Shown piece after piece: positions 8,634-16,904 of a DNA stretch of 64,000 nucleotides. The stretch lies in contig DATJDU010000091.1 of NCBI GenBank assembly GCA_035497315.1, positions 19,037-83,036 on the forward strand. Reading direction: 5' to 3'. Every line of letters begins with the position of its first letter. Position 1 is the stretch's first letter. Source of the stretch: Andeanibacterium sp035497315 (lineage in GTDB: Bacteria > Pseudomonadota > Alphaproteobacteria > Sphingomonadales > Sphingomonadaceae). The notes beneath the pieces were generated by a model, which was given only the letters and a program-made list of their open reading frames with translations, was not told where the DNA came from and searched no databases. The position numbers and the translations under genes are program-made.

Positions 8634-9547
8634 TCCGGCAGGAAATCCGGTACGGAGAGGTAACGCTCGCCCGTGTCATAATTGAACCCGATCACACGCG
8701 ATCCAGAGGCCAGTTCCGGCAGCTTCTGCGCGATGGCCGCCAGAGTCGCACCCGATGAGATGCCTACGAGCAGGCCTTCGGTGCGGGCGCATTTGCGGGC
8801 CATTTCCTTGGCATCCTCGGCATTCACCTGAATCGCACCGTCAATTGCCTGTGTATGGAGGTTGCCCGGGATGAAGCCGGCGCCAATCCCCTGGATCGGG
8901 TGTGGGCCGGGCTGGCCGCCGGAAATAACTGGCGAAAGCGCAGGCTCCACCGCGAAGGCCTTGAGCGATGGCCAGGTCTTCTTCAGTTCTTCCGCACAGC
9001 CCGTCAGGTGGCCGCCGGTGCCGACGCCGGTAATCAGCACGTCGAGTGGGGTGTCTGCGAAATCGGCGAGGATTTCCTGTGCGGTAGTGCGGGCATGGAT
9101 TGCCACATTGGCCGGGTTCTCGAACTGCTGGGGCATCCATGCGCCCGGAATTTCGTTCAGAATCTCGGTCGCGCGTTCGAGTGCGCCCTTCATGCCCTTT
9201 TCGCGCGGGGTAAGATCGAAGCTGGCGCCATATGCCAGCATCAGGCGCCGCCGCTCGATGCTCATGCTTTCAGGCATGACCAGGATCAGCTTGTAGCCCT
9301 TCACGGCGGCGACCATGGCAAGGCCGATGCCAGTGTTGCCGGAGGTCGGCTCCACGATCGTACCGCCCGGCTTGAGATCGCCCGACTTCTCGGCCGCCTC
9401 GACCATGGCGAGGGCAATGCGATCCTTGATCGAGCCGCCGGGGTTGGACCTTTCGGACTTCACCCACACCTCATGGTCGGGAAACAGCCGCGAAAGGCGG
9501 ATATGCGGAGTATTGCCGATAGTGGCGAGAACGTTGTCGGCCTTCAT
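8630..9547 (-). CDS. cysK: Cysteine synthase A (O-acetylserine sulfhydrylase)
   Basis: PLP enzyme joining O-acetylserine and sulfide to make cysteine. The 305-residue protein has the PLP lysine at about residue 41 in SNPGGSIKDRIAL, the substrate loop EPTSGNTGIGLAM near residue 67, and the phosphate-binding GVGTGGHLTG. The C-terminal half carries GISSGATLAA. The ATG of MKADN is chosen since it follows a GGAG-like site and matches the usual start; a longer frame upstream lacks family sequence. Its 5' end overlaps the MFS gene stop by four bases and its 3' end overlaps the hydrolase start, so the three genes are probably translationally coupled. Confidence 0.95.
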   Translation of the reverse strand: MKADNVLATIGNTPHIRLSRLFPDHEVWVKSERSNPGGSIKDRIALAMVEAAEKSGDLKPGGTIVEPTSGNTGIGLAMVAAVKGYKLILVMPESMSIERRRLMLAYGASFDLTPREKGMKGALERATEILNEIPGAWMPQQFENPANVAIHARTTAQEILADFADTPLDVLITGVGTGGHLTGCAEELKKTWPSLKAFAVEPALSPVISGGQPGPHPIQGIGAGFIPGNLHTQAIDGAIQVNAEDAKEMARKCARTEGLLVGISSGATLAAIAQKLPELASGSRVIGFNYDTGERYLSVPDFLPE

Positions 9548-10824
9548 TGCGCTGTCTCCCTCTCCTTGGGATTGCCCTGACGATATTGCGGGGCGAATGT
9601 CTTCGCCCAACGTAGCTCGGGGAAGATATATGCCCAGATTGCTGTGATAACTATCGCACCCACGCCGCCGAATACAACCGCTCCCGTGGCGCCGAGCAGC
9701 GCGGCAGCAAGGCCGGACTGCATTTCGCCTAGTTCGTTGGAGGCGGAGATGGCCAGGCCGGAAATCGAGGATACCCGCCCACGCATGGTATCGGGGGTAT
9801 TCAGCTGAACCAAGGTGTTGCGCACGAAGACCGAAACCATGTCGGCCGCGCCCAGCACGGCGAGCATGGCCATCGAAAGCGGGAAGCTGCGCGAAATGCC
9901 GAACACGATCGTCGCTGCACCGAACACTGCGACGGCCCAGAGCATCTTGGCCCCGACATTATGTGCCAGAGGGCGGAATGAAAGGTAAAGCGCGACAAGG
10001 CCGGCCCCCATCGCAGGTGCCGCACGCATCAGGCCGAGCCCTTCGGAGCCGACTTGCAATATGTCGCGAGCGAATACCGGCAGCATCGCGGTGGCCCCGG
10101 CGAAGAGCACGGCGAAGAGATCCAGGGTGATGCACCCCAGCAGGAACCGGTCGCGCCAGGCGAATTGCAGCCCCTCCAGCATCTGACGCACTGGATGCAG
10201 ATCGCTATGCTGCTCCGCCTTGATCGGCCTGATGGAAATGATCAGCAGCGCCGCGATGGCCAGCAGTCCGGCGGAAACGAAATAGGGCAGGGCTGGATGG
10301 GCGGCGAACATCAATCCGCCAAAGGCCGGCCCCACCACCTGACCGCCGGTGAAACCGATCGAGCCGAGTGCCACTGCACGCGGAAGCAGGCTGGGCGGAA
10401 CGATATTGGGCGCGATGGAACTCATGGCCGGGCCACTGAATACACGCGCGGCGCCATGGGCGGCGGCGAGTATGAAGCACAAAGGCAAGGTCAGCGCGTC
10501 CGCCCAGGTGAGAAGGGCGATGGTTATGGCAATCGTGAAATCGAGCGCTAGCGAAGCGCAGGCGACAAAGCGCCGGTCGAACCTGTCCGCCGCGAGGCCC
10601 GCAACAGGAGTGAGGAAGAACAGCGGAATGAATTGCACAAGACCCAGAAGGCCAAGCTGGAACGCGGCTTCCGGACGGCTCATGGCGTAATCGGCACGGG
10701 CGATATCGTAGGTTTGATATCCGATCAGCACCACCATCGAGAGGGTGGATGCCACAGTCAGAAACCGCGCGATCCAGAAGCGGCGGTAATCGGGAATCTT
10801 GAGCGGTGAAGAAGGTTCGATCAC
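9544..10824 (-). CDS. MFS transporter, EntS-like
   Basis: Inner-membrane transporter of about 426 residues with roughly 12 predicted hydrophobic helices. The loop after helix 2 carries AGLAADRFDRRFV, a version of the MFS GxxxDRxxRR signature, and the overall pattern (YRRFWIARFLTVASTLS at the N-terminus) is that of the EntS/DitE-like exporter group. A GTG at 10824 (VIEPSSPLKIPDYRRFW) is preferred; an ATG at 10863 adds a charged tail without family similarity. It heads the operon with cysK and a hydrolase. Export of a cysteine- or thiol-related compound would fit the context but is inference. Confidence 0.85.
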   Translation of the reverse strand: MIEPSSPLKIPDYRRFWIARFLTVASTLSMVVLIGYQTYDIARADYAMSRPEAAFQLGLLGLVQFIPLFFLTPVAGLAADRFDRRFVACASLALDFTIAITIALLTWADALTLPLCFILAAAHGAARVFSGPAMSSIAPNIVPPSLLPRAVALGSIGFTGGQVVGPAFGGLMFAAHPALPYFVSAGLLAIAALLIISIRPIKAEQHSDLHPVRQMLEGLQFAWRDRFLLGCITLDLFAVLFAGATAMLPVFARDILQVGSEGLGLMRAAPAMGAGLVALYLSFRPLAHNVGAKMLWAVAVFGAATIVFGISRSFPLSMAMLAVLGAADMVSVFVRNTLVQLNTPDTMRGRVSSISGLAISASNELGEMQSGLAAALLGATGAVVFGGVGAIVITAIWAYIFPELRWAKTFAPQYRQGNPKERETAQ

Positions 10825-10926
10825 GCAGCGCGAATGGCAGGCAAGGCGGCACTTGCCAAGCAATCAGATTGTTGGGGCATCCAAAGCGGAGCTAACAACG
10901 CGTGCCGGAGCGCAGGCCCCGTCCGA

Positions 10927-11262
10927 TCAGCGCCGATTTCTAAGCCGTGGATTGGGTTGCAGAACGTCCATCATCTTGACGAAGTCATCCAGGCGAACGA
11001 TCCGCTCAAACTGAAATCCCGCGCGTTCGTCAGCTACCCAGATGACATATGCTTCGATCCGCCCGATCACCGGCAAGCGGATGATCACGCGTTCCCCCCG
11101 CTGCAACAGGGGGGCATTGTCGATCATAAAGCCATGAGCAGAGACGTTCGCGATATGCAGCGACAGGTCGCCGCGATCGCGATGCTCCGCGATCACGGGA
11201 TGATCGACGGGGTGGCGCGTTGCGCGGCGCATTTCCGGCACCGAAAGTTGTGCTCCAGCCAC
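10927..11262 (-). CDS. PilZ domain protein
   Basis: A 111-residue single-domain protein. It shows the two c-di-GMP-binding PilZ motifs: an RxxxR element (RRATRHPV, residues about 12-19) and NVSAHG (the D/NxSxxG element, near residue 39), followed by beta strands such as GERVIIRLPVIGRIEAYVIWV. Stand-alone PilZ proteins act as cytoplasmic c-di-GMP receptors affecting motility, polysaccharide or cell-cycle processes; the partner cannot be told. It stands between tyrS and the MFS operon on the same strand, with about 100 bases to each, so it is probably transcribed on its own. Confidence 0.85.
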   Translation of the reverse strand: MAGAQLSVPEMRRATRHPVDHPVIAEHRDRGDLSLHIANVSAHGFMIDNAPLLQRGERVIIRLPVIGRIEAYVIWVADERAGFQFERIVRLDDFVKMMDVLQPNPRLRNRR

Positions 11263-11389
11263 GGTGCAACTTCCTCCATTCGAACCTAGTGGGGAGGTCG
11301 TTGTGGCAGCAAATCTCTGCCAAATCGTAAAGGCCCGATCAGGAGAAAAGCTTCAGCCCAGCAGGAGAACGGTTCGGCGCATCGGAACA

Positions 11390-12622
11390 TTAAGCTCCGC
11401 GCAGGATGCCGTGCCGTTTTTTTCCGAGGCTGAGCTTATGTTCGGAACCGGATTCAAACTGGATGACATGGGCCGGATCCTTCACCGGCTCATCATCGAC
11501 CCGCACCGCGCCTTCAGCGATCTTGCGCTTTGCCTCGCCATTCGACGCCGTGAAGCCGATTGCCGTGCAGGCCGCCGTGAGCGCCATGCCTTCCGCCGGG
11601 ATATCCAGTGTGGGAAGATCCCCACCAAGGCCGCCGCCGGCAAAAGTCGCCGCAGCGGTGGCTTCGGCGGCACGGGCTGCTTCCTCGCCGCGCACCAGCT
11701 TCGTCACCTCATTGGCGAGCACCACCTTGGCGGCGTTGATTTCGCTGCCTTCGAGCGCTTCGAGCCGCGCGATTTCGTCCAGCGGCAAATCGGTGAACAG
11801 GCGCAGGAACCGACCCACATCCCGGTCATCCGAATTGCGCCAGTACTGCCAGAAATCATAAGCCGGCAGCGCTTCCTCGTTCAGCCAGACGGCACCCGAG
11901 GCGGTCTTGCCCATCTTCGATCCATCGGCGGTGGTCAGCAGCGGAGTGGTCACGCCGAACACTTCCACGCCGTCCATCCGGCGGGTGAGTTCGATACCGT
12001 TGACGATATTGCCCCACTGGTCGGAACCGCCCATCTGAAGGCGGCAGCCACAGCGTTGCGACAGCTCGCGAAAATCGTAAGCCTGCAGAATCATGTAATT
12101 GAATTCGAGGAAGCTGAGCGACTGTTCACGGTCGAGCCGCTGCTTCACGGAATCGAAGCTGAGCATCCGGTTGACCGAGAAATGCTGGCCTACTTCCCGC
12201 AGGAAAGGGATATATTCCAGCTTGTCCAGCCACTCGGCATTGTCGACCATGATTGCATCGCTGGGCCCGTCCCCGAAAGTCAGGAAGCGGTCGAAGATCT
12301 TGCGGATCGAGGCGACGTTCTGAGCGATGACATCATTGGTCATCAGCTTGCGCGCTTCATCCTTGAAGCTGGGGTCGCCAATCTTCCCCGTGCCGCCGCC
12401 CATCAATACGATCGGCTTGTGCCCGGCCTGCTGCAGGCGACGCAGGAGCATGATCTGCACCATGCTGCCGACATGGAGCGAAGGGGCAGTTGGGTCGAAA
12501 CCGATATATCCGGGCACAACCTGCTTCAGTGCCAGAGCGTCAAGCGCTTCGGCATCGGTCAGCTGATGGACGTAGCCGCGCTCGTCCAGCAGGCGCAGCA
12601 ATTCGGACTTATACGTGCTCAT
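11390..12622 (-). CDS. tyrS: Tyrosyl-tRNA synthetase
   Basis: Class Ic aminoacyl-tRNA synthetase charging tRNA-Tyr. The 410-residue length is standard for the bacterial TyrRS. The HIGH-like motif is PSLHVGSMVQ near residue 50, and the KMSKS-equivalent is GSKMGKT near residue 233. The tyrosine pocket shows LEFNYMILQAYDF and GGSDQWGNI. The final 65 residues form an S4 RNA-binding domain (GEAKRKIAEGAVRVDDEPV). It is divergent from the DOMON-like gene with about 100 bases between the starts. Confidence 0.97.
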   Translation of the reverse strand: MSTYKSELLRLLDERGYVHQLTDAEALDALALKQVVPGYIGFDPTAPSLHVGSMVQIMLLRRLQQAGHKPIVLMGGGTGKIGDPSFKDEARKLMTNDVIAQNVASIRKIFDRFLTFGDGPSDAIMVDNAEWLDKLEYIPFLREVGQHFSVNRMLSFDSVKQRLDREQSLSFLEFNYMILQAYDFRELSQRCGCRLQMGGSDQWGNIVNGIELTRRMDGVEVFGVTTPLLTTADGSKMGKTASGAVWLNEEALPAYDFWQYWRNSDDRDVGRFLRLFTDLPLDEIARLEALEGSEINAAKVVLANEVTKLVRGEEAARAAEATAAATFAGGGLGGDLPTLDIPAEGMALTAACTAIGFTASNGEAKRKIAEGAVRVDDEPVKDPAHVIQFESGSEHKLSLGKKRHGILRGA

Positions 12623-12726
12623 AGTGCCCTCTTCTTACGGGTGGCGCGCCTAGCACGCGATTTCCCGTCAAACAAACCCGATCCGCCGCGCTTGCCGAAG
12701 TTGGCCGGGTAATCTAGCGCCCAGGG

Positions 12727-13275
12727 ATGATCAGCGCGCCACTCCCGCTCGTTCCCCATCCCGACCATCTGCCTTCCGCTGTCCGCAGCATCGAGGCGCG
12801 CGTGATCGGGATCGATGCCAATTGGCTGCGCCTTCGCTGGCGGATCGAGGGGGCGGGGCAGATCGTGGTCCCGGCTTTCGGCGGCAAGGGCAGGGGCGAT
12901 GGATTGTGGAAGACGACCTGCTTCGAAGCCTTCCTGAGGCCGGAGGGAGGACAAGCCTATGTCGAATTGAACCTTTCCCCTTCCGAACGCTGGGCCGCCT
13001 ATGATTTTACTGCCTATCGTGAAGGCATGGCTGAACGGCCTTTCCCGCGCGAGCCGGAATGCACCCTGCGCAAGGGGGAGGAACTGGCGATCTTCGACGC
13101 GGCGATCCCCGCAGGCGGCTTGCCGCAGCTTCCCGCCGCGCTGGGCCTCAGCGCGGTGATCGAGGAAGAGGGCGGCCATATTTCCTATTGGGCGCTCGCT
13201 CATTCGGATGGGCAGCCGGATTTTCACCATGCCACTTGCTTTGCCGCCACGCTTGAGCCACCCAAAAGCGCATGA
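12727..13275 (+). CDS. DOMON-like domain protein
   Basis: A 182-residue protein matching the DOMON-like type 9 family of proteobacteria. The core runs from LRLRWRIEGAGQIVVP to LWKTTCFEAFLRPEG, YVELNLSPSERWAAYDF and the closing FHHATCFAATLEPP. DOMON folds bind haem or sugars; no function is established for this subgroup. No signal peptide is visible. Its stop overlaps the start of the NamZ-like gene by four bases (ATGA), implying coupled translation. The pairing suggests a shared task, possibly with cell-wall sugars, but this is inference. Confidence 0.75.
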   Translation: MISAPLPLVPHPDHLPSAVRSIEARVIGIDANWLRLRWRIEGAGQIVVPAFGGKGRGDGLWKTTCFEAFLRPEGGQAYVELNLSPSERWAAYDFTAYREGMAERPFPREPECTLRKGEELAIFDAAIPAGGLPQLPAALGLSAVIEEEGGHISYWALAHSDGQPDFHHATCFAATLEPPKSA

Positions 13276-14474
13276 AATTCGGTATCGACCGCCTGATTGC
13301 GGACCCGGAACTGCGCAAGCCGCTGGCGGGAAAGCGCGTTGCACTCATCGCCCACCCGGCCTCGGTAACGGAGGGGCTGGTCCATTCGCTCGACGCGCTG
13401 ATGGCCTGCGATGACATTGCCCTCACCTCGGCCTTCGGCCCCCAGCACGGGCTGAAGGGGGACAAACAGGACAATATGGTCGAAACCGCCGATGAGGTGG
13501 ACGGCCAATATGGCATCCCGATCTTCAGCCTCTATGGCGAAGTGCGCCGGCCGACGCCCGAGATGATGGCCAGCGCGGACATCTTCCTGTTCGACCTGCA
13601 GGATCTGGGCTGCCGCATCTACACTTTCGTCACCACGCTGCTTTACCTGCTGGAGGCGGCCAGCGGCACCGGCAAGCAGGTGTGGGTGCTCGACCGGCCT
13701 AATCCTGCGGGAAGGCCCGTGGAGGGCACTTTGCTCCGTCCCGGCCAGGAGAGCTTCGTCGGCGCCGGGCCCATGCCCATGCGCCACGGGCTGACGCTGG
13801 GGGAGATGGGCCACTGGTTCGTCGATCATTTCAGGCTGGATGTGGATTATCGGGTGATCCCCATGGAAGGCTGGCGCCCGGATGACGGCCCCGGCTTCGG
13901 CTGGCCTGCCGAGCGTATCTGGATCAATCCCAGCCCCAACGCCGCCAATCTCAACATGGCCCGCGCCTATGCCGGCACGGTAATGCTGGAAGGCACGACT
14001 CTGAGCGAGGGCAGGGGCACGACCCGCCCGCTCGAAGTGCTGTTCGGCGCGCCCGATGTCGATGCCGCCGCCGTGCGCACCTGCATGGAACGGATCGCGC
14101 CCCACTGGCTGGAAGGCTGTGCCCTGCGCGAATGCTGGTTCACGCCCACCTTCCACAAGCATCAGGGCGAGCTGTGCAACGCGCTGATGGTCCATGCAGA
14201 AGCACCGTTCTACGATCACGCGAAGTTCCGCCCCTGGCGGCTGCAGGCGCTGGCGCTGAAGGCAATTCGCTGGTTCCATCCGAACTACCCGATCTGGCGG
14301 GACTTTCCCTATGAATACGAGTTCGATCGGCTGGCGATCGACGTGATCAACGGCGGCCCCGCATTGCGCGAATGGGTCGACAATCCCTCCGCCGGGCCCG
14401 ACGATCTGGACGCAGTGGCTCTGTCGGACGAGGCCGCCTGGCGGGAAGAGACTGCGCGGCTGCTGCTTTACTAG
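13272..14474 (+). CDS. namZ: NamZ-like exo-beta-N-acetylmuramidase (DUF1343)
   Basis: A 400-residue DUF1343 protein. Known NamZ enzymes remove terminal N-acetylmuramic acid from the non-reducing end of peptidoglycan fragments. Conserved family segments are GKRVALIAHPASV, TSAFGPQHGLKG, IPIFSLYGEVRRPTPEMM, DIFLFDLQDLGCRIYTF, VWVLDRPNPAGRPVEG and EGTTLSEGRGTTRPLE. The first residues (MKFGIDRLIADPELR) match the mature start of secreted members and no signal peptide precedes them, so this copy looks cytoplasmic and may serve muropeptide recycling. The ATG lies inside the end of the DOMON-like gene. Confidence 0.88.
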   Translation: MKFGIDRLIADPELRKPLAGKRVALIAHPASVTEGLVHSLDALMACDDIALTSAFGPQHGLKGDKQDNMVETADEVDGQYGIPIFSLYGEVRRPTPEMMASADIFLFDLQDLGCRIYTFVTTLLYLLEAASGTGKQVWVLDRPNPAGRPVEGTLLRPGQESFVGAGPMPMRHGLTLGEMGHWFVDHFRLDVDYRVIPMEGWRPDDGPGFGWPAERIWINPSPNAANLNMARAYAGTVMLEGTTLSEGRGTTRPLEVLFGAPDVDAAAVRTCMERIAPHWLEGCALRECWFTPTFHKHQGELCNALMVHAEAPFYDHAKFRPWRLQALALKAIRWFHPNYPIWRDFPYEYEFDRLAIDVINGGPALREWVDNPSAGPDDLDAVALSDEAAWREETARLLLY

Positions 14475-14494
14475 GCCGGGTTGGCGGGGGACAG

Positions 14495-14757
14495 GTGTAA
14501 CCCTTCCCGGTAGCAAAATGCCCTGTTTTGTTCGCAGCGTGGCACTCCTCTCTTGCGCGGATTTGAGCCGTTTTTCGAGGCTATGGCCCGCCTGGAGTGT
14601 CACCTTCCGTTTCGGGTTTTCGTGCAGGCCCAGGGCGCGTCGGCTTGCCGGGCTGGGGCGGGCTTCAAATGCGGTGGGGGCGAGGCTGCTCATCGCGGAG
14701 CATAAGCGCCATTTGGGGACCTGTAGGAAAGTGTTTTGTGATGAGGGAGACGAACGC
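14495..14757 (-). repeat. Dispersed ~265-bp element, copy A, with a conserved minus-strand frame
   Basis: This fills most of the 346-base gap between namZ and the CoxE-like gene. It matches copy B at 37547-37817 in the same orientation. Shared blocks include GGGTTTTCGTGCAGGCCC (14614-14631) and CCTGTAGGAAAGTG (14720-14733). The first 137 bases align without a gap. Read on the minus strand the two copies encode similar peptides: TFLQ(V/A)P(K/E)WRL, M(S/N)SLA (ATG at 14693 here), GLHENP..KVT and TKQGI(L/F)LPG(R/K)VT. No stop closes the frame at the element end. No transposase, target duplication or good terminal inverted repeat is visible. Confidence 0.7.
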
Positions 14758-14785
14758 GATTGCGGCCTTCAGTCACCCTCATCTT

Positions 14786-14807
14786 CATCCCGGCGAAAGC
14801 TGGGATG
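14786..14807. terminator. GAAA-loop hairpin between convergent genes
   Basis: CATCCCGGC (14786-14794) and GCTGGGATG (14799-14807) pair through one G-T wobble around a GAAA tetraloop. It sits 14 bases from the stop codon of the minus-strand CoxE-like gene. The TCATCCCGGCGAAAGC.GGGATG pattern is a familiar dispersed palindrome in sphingomonad-type genomes (general knowledge), so it may be a repeat, a terminator or both. Confidence 0.5.
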
Positions 14808-14820
14808 ACGTGCTTTCCGC

Positions 14821-16002
14821 CTAGCCCCGCTTCCGGCTCAGTTCCCGCATTGCCTCGTCCAGCCCTTCAAGGGTGAGGGCATACATCCGGCCGCCCATCA
14901 GATCGCGGATTATCCGGGTGGATTGCGAATAGTCCCAATATTCCTCATTCACCGGATTGAGCCACACCGCTGCGGGATAGGTGGTGGTGATCCGCTCCAG
15001 CCAGATCGCCCCCGCCTCCGGATTGTGATGCTCCACCGATCCACCGGGATGAGAGATTTCGTAGGGGCTCATCGCGGCATCGCCCACCAGCACGACCTTA
15101 TAATCATGGCCATATTTGTGGAGGATATCCCACATATCCATCCGCTCGTCCCAGCGGCGCCGATTGTCCTTCCACACGGCTTCGTAGGGGCAATTGTGGA
15201 AGTAGAAGAACTCAAGATTCTTGAACTCGCCGGTCGTTGCGCTGAACAATTCCTCGCACACGCGGATATGCGGGTCCATCGATCCGCCGACGTCCAGAAA
15301 CAGCAGCAGCTTCACTGCATTGTGCCGTTCCGGCCGCATGCGGATGTCCAGCCAGCCCTGCCGGGCGGTTCCGTCGATCGTCGCTTCAAGGTCCAGTTCG
15401 TCGGCCGCGCCTTCTCGGGCGAAGCGGCGCAGTCGGCGCAGGGCAATCTTGATGTTGCGCGTGCCCAGTTCGCGCGTGTTATCGAGATTACGGAAACGGC
15501 GCTGCTCCCACACTTTGATCGCCTTGCCGTGAGTGCTTTCGCCGCCGATCCGCACACCTTCGGGGTTATAGCCGGAATTGCCGAAGGGGCTGGTGCCGCC
15601 CGTGCCGACCCATTTCGATCCGCCTTCGTGGCGGCCCTCCTGCTCCTCAAGCCGTTCCTTGAGCGCGGCCATGATTGCGTCCCACGATCCCAGCGCCGCG
15701 ATCTTCGCCATATCCTCTTCGGAAAGGAAGCGCCTGGCCACCGCCTTCAGCCAGTCTTCCGGAAGTTCGACTGCCTGCTGCCCGAAATCGGAGAGCACGC
15801 CGCTGAACACCTTGGCGAACACCTGATCGAACCGATCGAGCAGGGCTTCGTCCTTCACGAAGGTCGCGCGGGAGAGATAATAGAATTCCTCAGGATTGCG
15901 GCCGATTACCTGCCGGTCCAGCGCCTCCAGCAACACAAGGTGCTCCTTGGCCGAAGCCGGGATGCCTGCCGCCCGCAATTCCTCGATGAAACCCATGAAC
16001 AT
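14821..16002 (-). CDS. CoxE-like VWA domain protein
   Basis: A 393-residue cytoplasmic protein of the CoxE-like von Willebrand A group, usually working with a MoxR AAA+ ATPase as a chaperone or metal-insertion pair. The N-terminal half is helical (FIEELRAAGIPASAKEHLVLLEAL). The VWA domain begins at about residue 230 with VKLLLFLDVGGSMDPH. This MIDAS has glycine where DxSxS has the first serine. Later segments are FYFHNCPYEAVWKDN and VVLVGDAAMSPYE, then INP-like WLNPVNEEYWDYSQST. The likely MoxR partner is 5.3 kb away at 21339-22187 on the same strand, an unusual separation. Confidence 0.85.
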   Translation of the reverse strand: MFMGFIEELRAAGIPASAKEHLVLLEALDRQVIGRNPEEFYYLSRATFVKDEALLDRFDQVFAKVFSGVLSDFGQQAVELPEDWLKAVARRFLSEEDMAKIAALGSWDAIMAALKERLEEQEGRHEGGSKWVGTGGTSPFGNSGYNPEGVRIGGESTHGKAIKVWEQRRFRNLDNTRELGTRNIKIALRRLRRFAREGAADELDLEATIDGTARQGWLDIRMRPERHNAVKLLLFLDVGGSMDPHIRVCEELFSATTGEFKNLEFFYFHNCPYEAVWKDNRRRWDERMDMWDILHKYGHDYKVVLVGDAAMSPYEISHPGGSVEHHNPEAGAIWLERITTTYPAAVWLNPVNEEYWDYSQSTRIIRDLMGGRMYALTLEGLDEAMRELSRKRG

Positions 16003-16048
16003 GGGCGAAACCTTGCCCGAAAGCGGGCAGAGCGCAAGCTCCCCGCTT

Positions 16049-16897
16049 TCAGCGTTCGATAGTGCTGGCGATCACTTTGCCGCCTTCGCGCGATACAGAC
16101 CACAGGCGATCGGGCACTTTGGGGTCCCAGTCGATCGCCTGACCTTCATTCGCCGTGCCGTGGATGGCGACCAAGCGCAGCGTACTGCCGGCTTCGGGCA
16201 GGGCGAGGGCATAGACTTCCGCCCGATCATGCCCGCTGGCATAAAGCAGCCCGTCATCGCCCCAGCTCATGCCGGAGCAGCTATAGGGGGCCATACGCGC
16301 AAGAACTTCTGGCGGGAAAGCCCAGCTTTGCGCGATGCGGAACTGATCGTCCAGTTTCGCCAGAATAGTATATTGATGGCCGCGCCCCGGAACGCCGCCC
16401 TTGCCATCATAATTGGCGAAGACCGCCCACCAGGCGCCGTCATGCCGGTCAAGCACGGTGAGCGAGCCAGGCATGAAGCCTAGGCTTACGGTTCGGACAT
16501 GCTCCAGCGGAGCGAGCGAGAAGAACTCGATGGCGCTTGTCTGCGGCACCCTGGGATAGTTCGACGCGGCGCAAACAAGCTCACCATCCGCCACGGTGCA
16601 GCTGTTCATATGAGGAAAGAGCGCGGGTTCCCCAGCCCATTCATCCACTTTCCTGCCGCTGGCGATCTCATATTTGCCGATACGGTCATTATCGATCGCG
16701 TAAACATAAGTGCCATCGGATGCGACGCCCTGGTCCGCTTCGGGCGCGTCGATGGTCAGCACGACAGGTGACGGAGGGGGCGAGGGGGTCTCGGCGGAGA
16801 GGCCGCTTGCTTCTGCGGCATGGAGCGCCGGAGCGAAAGAGGCAGCGCTGGCCGAAACCAGCGCTGCCAGGGCAATACGGAAATGATGCAATGCCAT
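16049..16897 (-). CDS. Secreted beta-propeller-like protein
   Basis: A 282-residue protein starting seven bases after the TonB-dependent receptor stop codon, so co-transcribed with it. The start MALHHFRIALAALVSASAASFAPALHA is a clear signal peptide; the product is periplasmic or outer-membrane associated. The remainder has repeating blade-like segments such as DQGVASDGTYVYAIDNDRIGKYEIASG, PGSLTVLDRHDGAWWAVFANY, CSGMSWGDDGLLYASGHDRAEVYAL and EGQAIDWDPKVPDRLWSVSR, suggesting a propeller of about six blades. No catalytic motif is recognised and it is not an evident phytase. Its job is probably binding or handling the ligand of the receptor (inference). Confidence 0.65.
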   Translation of the reverse strand: MALHHFRIALAALVSASAASFAPALHAAEASGLSAETPSPPPSPVVLTIDAPEADQGVASDGTYVYAIDNDRIGKYEIASGRKVDEWAGEPALFPHMNSCTVADGELVCAASNYPRVPQTSAIEFFSLAPLEHVRTVSLGFMPGSLTVLDRHDGAWWAVFANYDGKGGVPGRGHQYTILAKLDDQFRIAQSWAFPPEVLARMAPYSCSGMSWGDDGLLYASGHDRAEVYALALPEAGSTLRLVAIHGTANEGQAIDWDPKVPDRLWSVSREGGKVIASTIER

Positions 16898-16904
16898 TTT
16901 CGCC

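Noticed and set aside
11264..12712. A 482-codon plus-strand frame opposite tyrS
   Set aside because: Fully antisense to a clear tyrosyl-tRNA synthetase and without family sequence.
13224..14494. Extension of the copy A minus-strand frame into the antisense of namZ
   Set aside because: Conservation with copy B stops at the element boundary; the rest is only an open shadow of namZ.
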